NCBI GenBank assembly: GCA_963930655.1
Contig: OZ005601.1
Span: 15,058,001 to 15,122,000 of the forward strand
Length of the DNA stretch: 64,000 nucleotides
Source of the DNA: Myrica gale
Taxonomy: Eukaryota; Streptophyta; Magnoliopsida; Fagales; Myricaceae
Direction: 5' to 3'
The first letter of the stretch is position 1. Each line of letters begins with the position of its first letter. Of the stretch, positions 61,401-64,000 are shown piece after piece. Both the position numbers and the translations under genes were made by a program. Below the pieces are notes generated by a model that was not told where the DNA came from, did not search any database, and saw only the letters and a program-made list of their open reading frames with translations.

Positions 61401-62709
61401 ATCTTATTGTGCATGGCAAGATGTTTTTAATACAAGTGACATGTATTGTGCATAAAGAATGTTTCAAGTACGCATGATATTTCGAACATGTCATAGCATG
61501 ATCATTTGCATGAACGCATGAGAGCGACGTTTTGATGCAAATGGAATTACGATATTTTCAAGTGTGGCATGACATGTTCATTGCATAGAAACATGAAAAG
61601 TTGTTTTATGCGAAAGAAAAGAGTACGTATGTTATGAGATTCGATTTGGGGCTTTGGTCAGATCCGTATCAAGTTAAGTGAGGTTTATCATCCATACCGA
61701 GGAACGTTGATCGAGAAGGATGGATGGATGAAACCTAGGACGCCCATACCGAGGGACGTTGATCGAGAAGGTTGGGTAAGCCTTGAGGTATGTGCAACCA
61801 CACCGAGGAACATTGCTCGAGAAGGTGTGGCACCTCTTATGGGTCGTGTCTAGCCATCAGGCCTGGGGCAACTACGGGCTAGCTCGACCAGATGTTAGGT
61901 CTCCAAGGGGATGGGAGACAGTTCCGATGGGAACAGCACAACCTTGACTTCATGGGGTCAAATGGAGCGAGCCCACAGTAAGAGATATGAAACGAATGAT
62001 TTTCAAGGGCCAGGGGCCAATTTCAAGAACAAGTTATGAAAGAAATATTTTCAAGGGCCTGGGGCCAATTTCGAGATTTGAAATGCATTTGAAAAGGTCA
62101 AGAGTGGCAAGAGATTTTAGTGCATGGCATGTGCATCACGGAGCATGCATATGCATCATGGGTTTTATGCACTATCTCATGACTTACAGTTATGCATTTC
62201 TTTTCTTAACTCTACAGTGTATTGAAGTAAGTATGTTTTTAAAGCCATGTTTTATCAAAGTTCATGTTTCAAATTGTTGTTCCTTACTGAGTCTTTCGAC
62301 TCATAGTTTTTAATCGTATCATTCCAGATCCACAAGAAGATTGGGGAGCAGAGGATTATCTCACGTAGAAATCCTAGGAGTTCGGGAGTTGGAGTCGGAA
62401 TTTGGTGAACTTCGAGTTAGCACTAGTGAGTGCTGGTTTGTTTTGAGTGTGGTAGTATGTTGCCCTATTACGTTATGTATGAGTTTGCGAACAAGATGCA
62501 ATGTAAAGACTTTTATGAGTTATAATTCGTTTATCGAGGGGTTATGTTCATTGAGCTTGTATCTCAGCCAACATGTGGATCCTGAGTGAGTCTTCCGATG
62601 TGTATAATAAAAGTTTTTCCGCTGTAAGAGTTAGTGTAAGCGCTGGAGTGTTCCCGGGGAATGCTCGCGGCTGTCACGGTCCCTTCGGGATGGTGTTCGG
62701 GGCGTGACA
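58439..62709. mobile_element. Large solo LTR (probably Ty3/gypsy type) inserted in element C
   Basis: The insert starts TGTGAGACCCCGAAC and ends GGGGCGTGACA, and is flanked on both sides by the five-base duplication ctatg (58434-58438 and 62710-62714). The reverse transcriptase of element C continues directly on either side. The 4271 bp contain no gag or pol region, no internal primer site and no second copy of the start sequence, so it is read as a solo LTR left by recombination of a large element. LTRs of about 4 kb are known for Del/Tekay-type gypsy elements; that family is inferred. Internal tandem words occur near 61698-61830 (accgaggaacgttgatcgag, three diverged copies) and 62001-62080. 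Confidence 0.8.
61698..61830. repeat. Diverged tandem repeat in the solo LTR
   Basis: Three related copies of accgaggaacgttgatcgag followed by aagg-tgg wording lie about 50 bp apart in the right part of the solo LTR. Confidence 0.7.
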
Positions 62710-64000
62710 CTATGATTATGAGATATAACAGATGTATGTGAAAATCGCATTCTTGAATGGGCACATCCATGAAGAAATTTATATGGACCAGCCAAAAGGT
62801 TTCATATCTCGGAAAAATGAATCAAAAGTGTGCAAATTGGAGAAATCTATTTATGACCTAAAACAAGCATCACGTTGTTGGAACATCCGTTTTGATGAGT
62901 CAACAAAATGTTTGTTTTCTCACAAAACATGGATAAACCTTGTGTCTACAAGAAGGTTAGTGGGAATGCTATCACTTTTTTGGTTATTTATTGGATGACA
63001 TACTACTCAGTGGGAATGATATAGACACTTTGTCATCTGTGAAAATGTGATTGTCTAACCAATTTTCAATGAAAGACCTTGGGGAAGCATCCTACATACT
63101 CAGGATCAAAGTGTTTAGAGACCGAAAGAAGAGATTATTGAGTCTCTCACAGGTCAATTATGTTGACAGGATATTGGCTATATTTAACATGGTAAATTCC
63201 AAGAAAGGGTTTCTACCCTTTAGACATAAAATTCATCTCTCTAAGCAGACGTGTCCAAAAACACATAAAGAAAGAGAGAAGATGAGTAAATGTCATCTTG
63301 CTTCGGCTGTAGGGAGTCTCATGCAATTAGCGTCGTGAATAGATACCAATCTAGGTCCAGAACATTGGTCAGCAGTGAAACATATCCTCAGGTATTTGAG
63401 AAATATAAAACATTATTTCTTAGTGTATGACAGTGAGGATCTGACTGTCCAAGGATATATACATTTTGGATATTCAATCAAACATTGCAGATAGAAGATC
63501 AACATCTAGATTTGTGTTCCTTCTTGGCAAATGAGCATTCATTTGGAAAAGTTTCAAGCAAAGTATTACTGTTGATTCTACAACTGAGGCAGAATATGTT
63601 GCTGCAAGTGAAGCTGCAAAGGAAGCTGTGTGGATTAGCAAGATCATTCAAGAACTTGAAGTTGTCCTTTCGATTGAGGCGTATATTCCCTTATACTGCG
63701 ATAACAATGGTGCAATTGTACATGCAGTGGAGCCAACGTCTCATCAAAGGACAACGCACATAGAACGTCGTTTTCACTTAATATGTGATATCATATCTAG
63801 AGGTGATGTCACAATGGTGAAGGTTGCATCAGCTGATCCATTTACGAAGCTTTTATCTCAGAAAATGTTTGAAAAACATATTAAGGATATGAGTTTGAGA
63901 TATATTTATGATTGGGTTTGACGTTTTGTTTTTCCCATTATTATTTGATAATAAAATGTAATTTGTTTTTCACATAGATTATTGTTGTTGTGAGTTTATA

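Larger units (their letters stand above)
54065..64000 (+). mobile_element. Ty1/copia retrotransposon (element C), split by a solo LTR, runs off the window
   Basis: The 5' LTR (54065-54621) begins TGTTAG and ends ATCA, followed by the primer site TGGTATCAGAGC at 54623-54634. Then come a leader, gag (from about 55777, LTGPNYIDWKRNL-type start), a CCHC knuckle (CFHYGKPGHWKRNC, about 56495), protease (DSGSTSHIC, about 56655), integrase parts (about 57050-57650), reverse transcriptase (about 58250-58438, resuming at 62715) and ribonuclease H (about 63500-63921, ending near IYDWV). The 3' LTR lies beyond the right edge. Many breaks are present; it is a fossil. A 4271-bp LTR sequence is inserted within its reverse transcriptase. 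The element itself inserted into a LINE fragment. Confidence 0.85.

Noticed and set aside
1-64000. CRISPR arrays, operons, tRNA or rRNA genes
   Set aside because: None seen; the genome is plant nuclear. Spaced palindromes at 4836-4965 vary in spacing and flanks and lie within a retroelement, so they are not an array.

Overview
The window is nuclear DNA of a flowering plant, almost certainly a eudicot. The signs are a 13-exon granule-bound starch synthase gene with a plastid leader, a plant-type PPR gene, introns with GT..AG ends, a FAR1-type Mutator transposase, endogenous caulimovirid sequence and many Ty1/copia fossils using the plant tRNA-Met primer site TGGTATCAGAGC. All calls come from reading the sequence; no database search was run.

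Layout. 1-12.5 kb is repeat-dominated: a non-autonomous Mutator-like element with a perfect 9-bp target duplication (1041-3188), a copia fragment (3.6-4.6 kb), and a gag-like non-autonomous LTR element whose 3' LTR is split by a second LTR element (4.7-12.06 kb). 12.5-14.5 kb holds a minus-strand caulimovirid fossil. 18.7-20.4 kb holds an intact six-exon single-RRM RNA-binding protein gene. 21.5-23.8 kb holds minus-strand LTR debris. 23.8-27.3 kb holds a decayed arogenate/prephenate dehydratase gene with a MITE in one intron. 28.1-31.76 kb is a copia element lacking its 3' end, which abuts and cuts off the last codons of a PPR gene (31.75-33.19 kb). 35.0-35.95 kb is the ribosomal stalk protein P1 gene, and 37.1-40.2 kb is a complete GBSS1 (waxy) gene on the minus strand.

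42,390-50,242 is the most striking object: a 7.85-kb Mutator-like DNA transposon with 322-bp terminal inverted repeats (about 96-97% identical by eye) and a perfect 9-bp target duplication. It carries a broken FAR1/MULE transposase and a chimeric passenger in which the promoter-proximal part of a calmodulin-like gene is joined to a GRF zinc-finger, coiled-coil and membrane-anchor gene. Next come a hAT transposase tail (50.9-51.8 kb), a LINE endonuclease fragment (53.5-54.06 kb) and a large copia element (54,065 to beyond the right edge). That copia element is split by a 4.27-kb solo LTR (58,439-62,709) with a perfect 5-bp duplication.

The host genes form no operon or obvious pathway cluster; GBSS1 (amylose synthesis in plastids), P1 (translation), the PPR gene (probably organelle RNA) and the RRM gene are independent neighbours. 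The repeats record several rounds of insertion, two of them nested, plus gene-fragment capture by at least one and possibly two Mutator-like elements.
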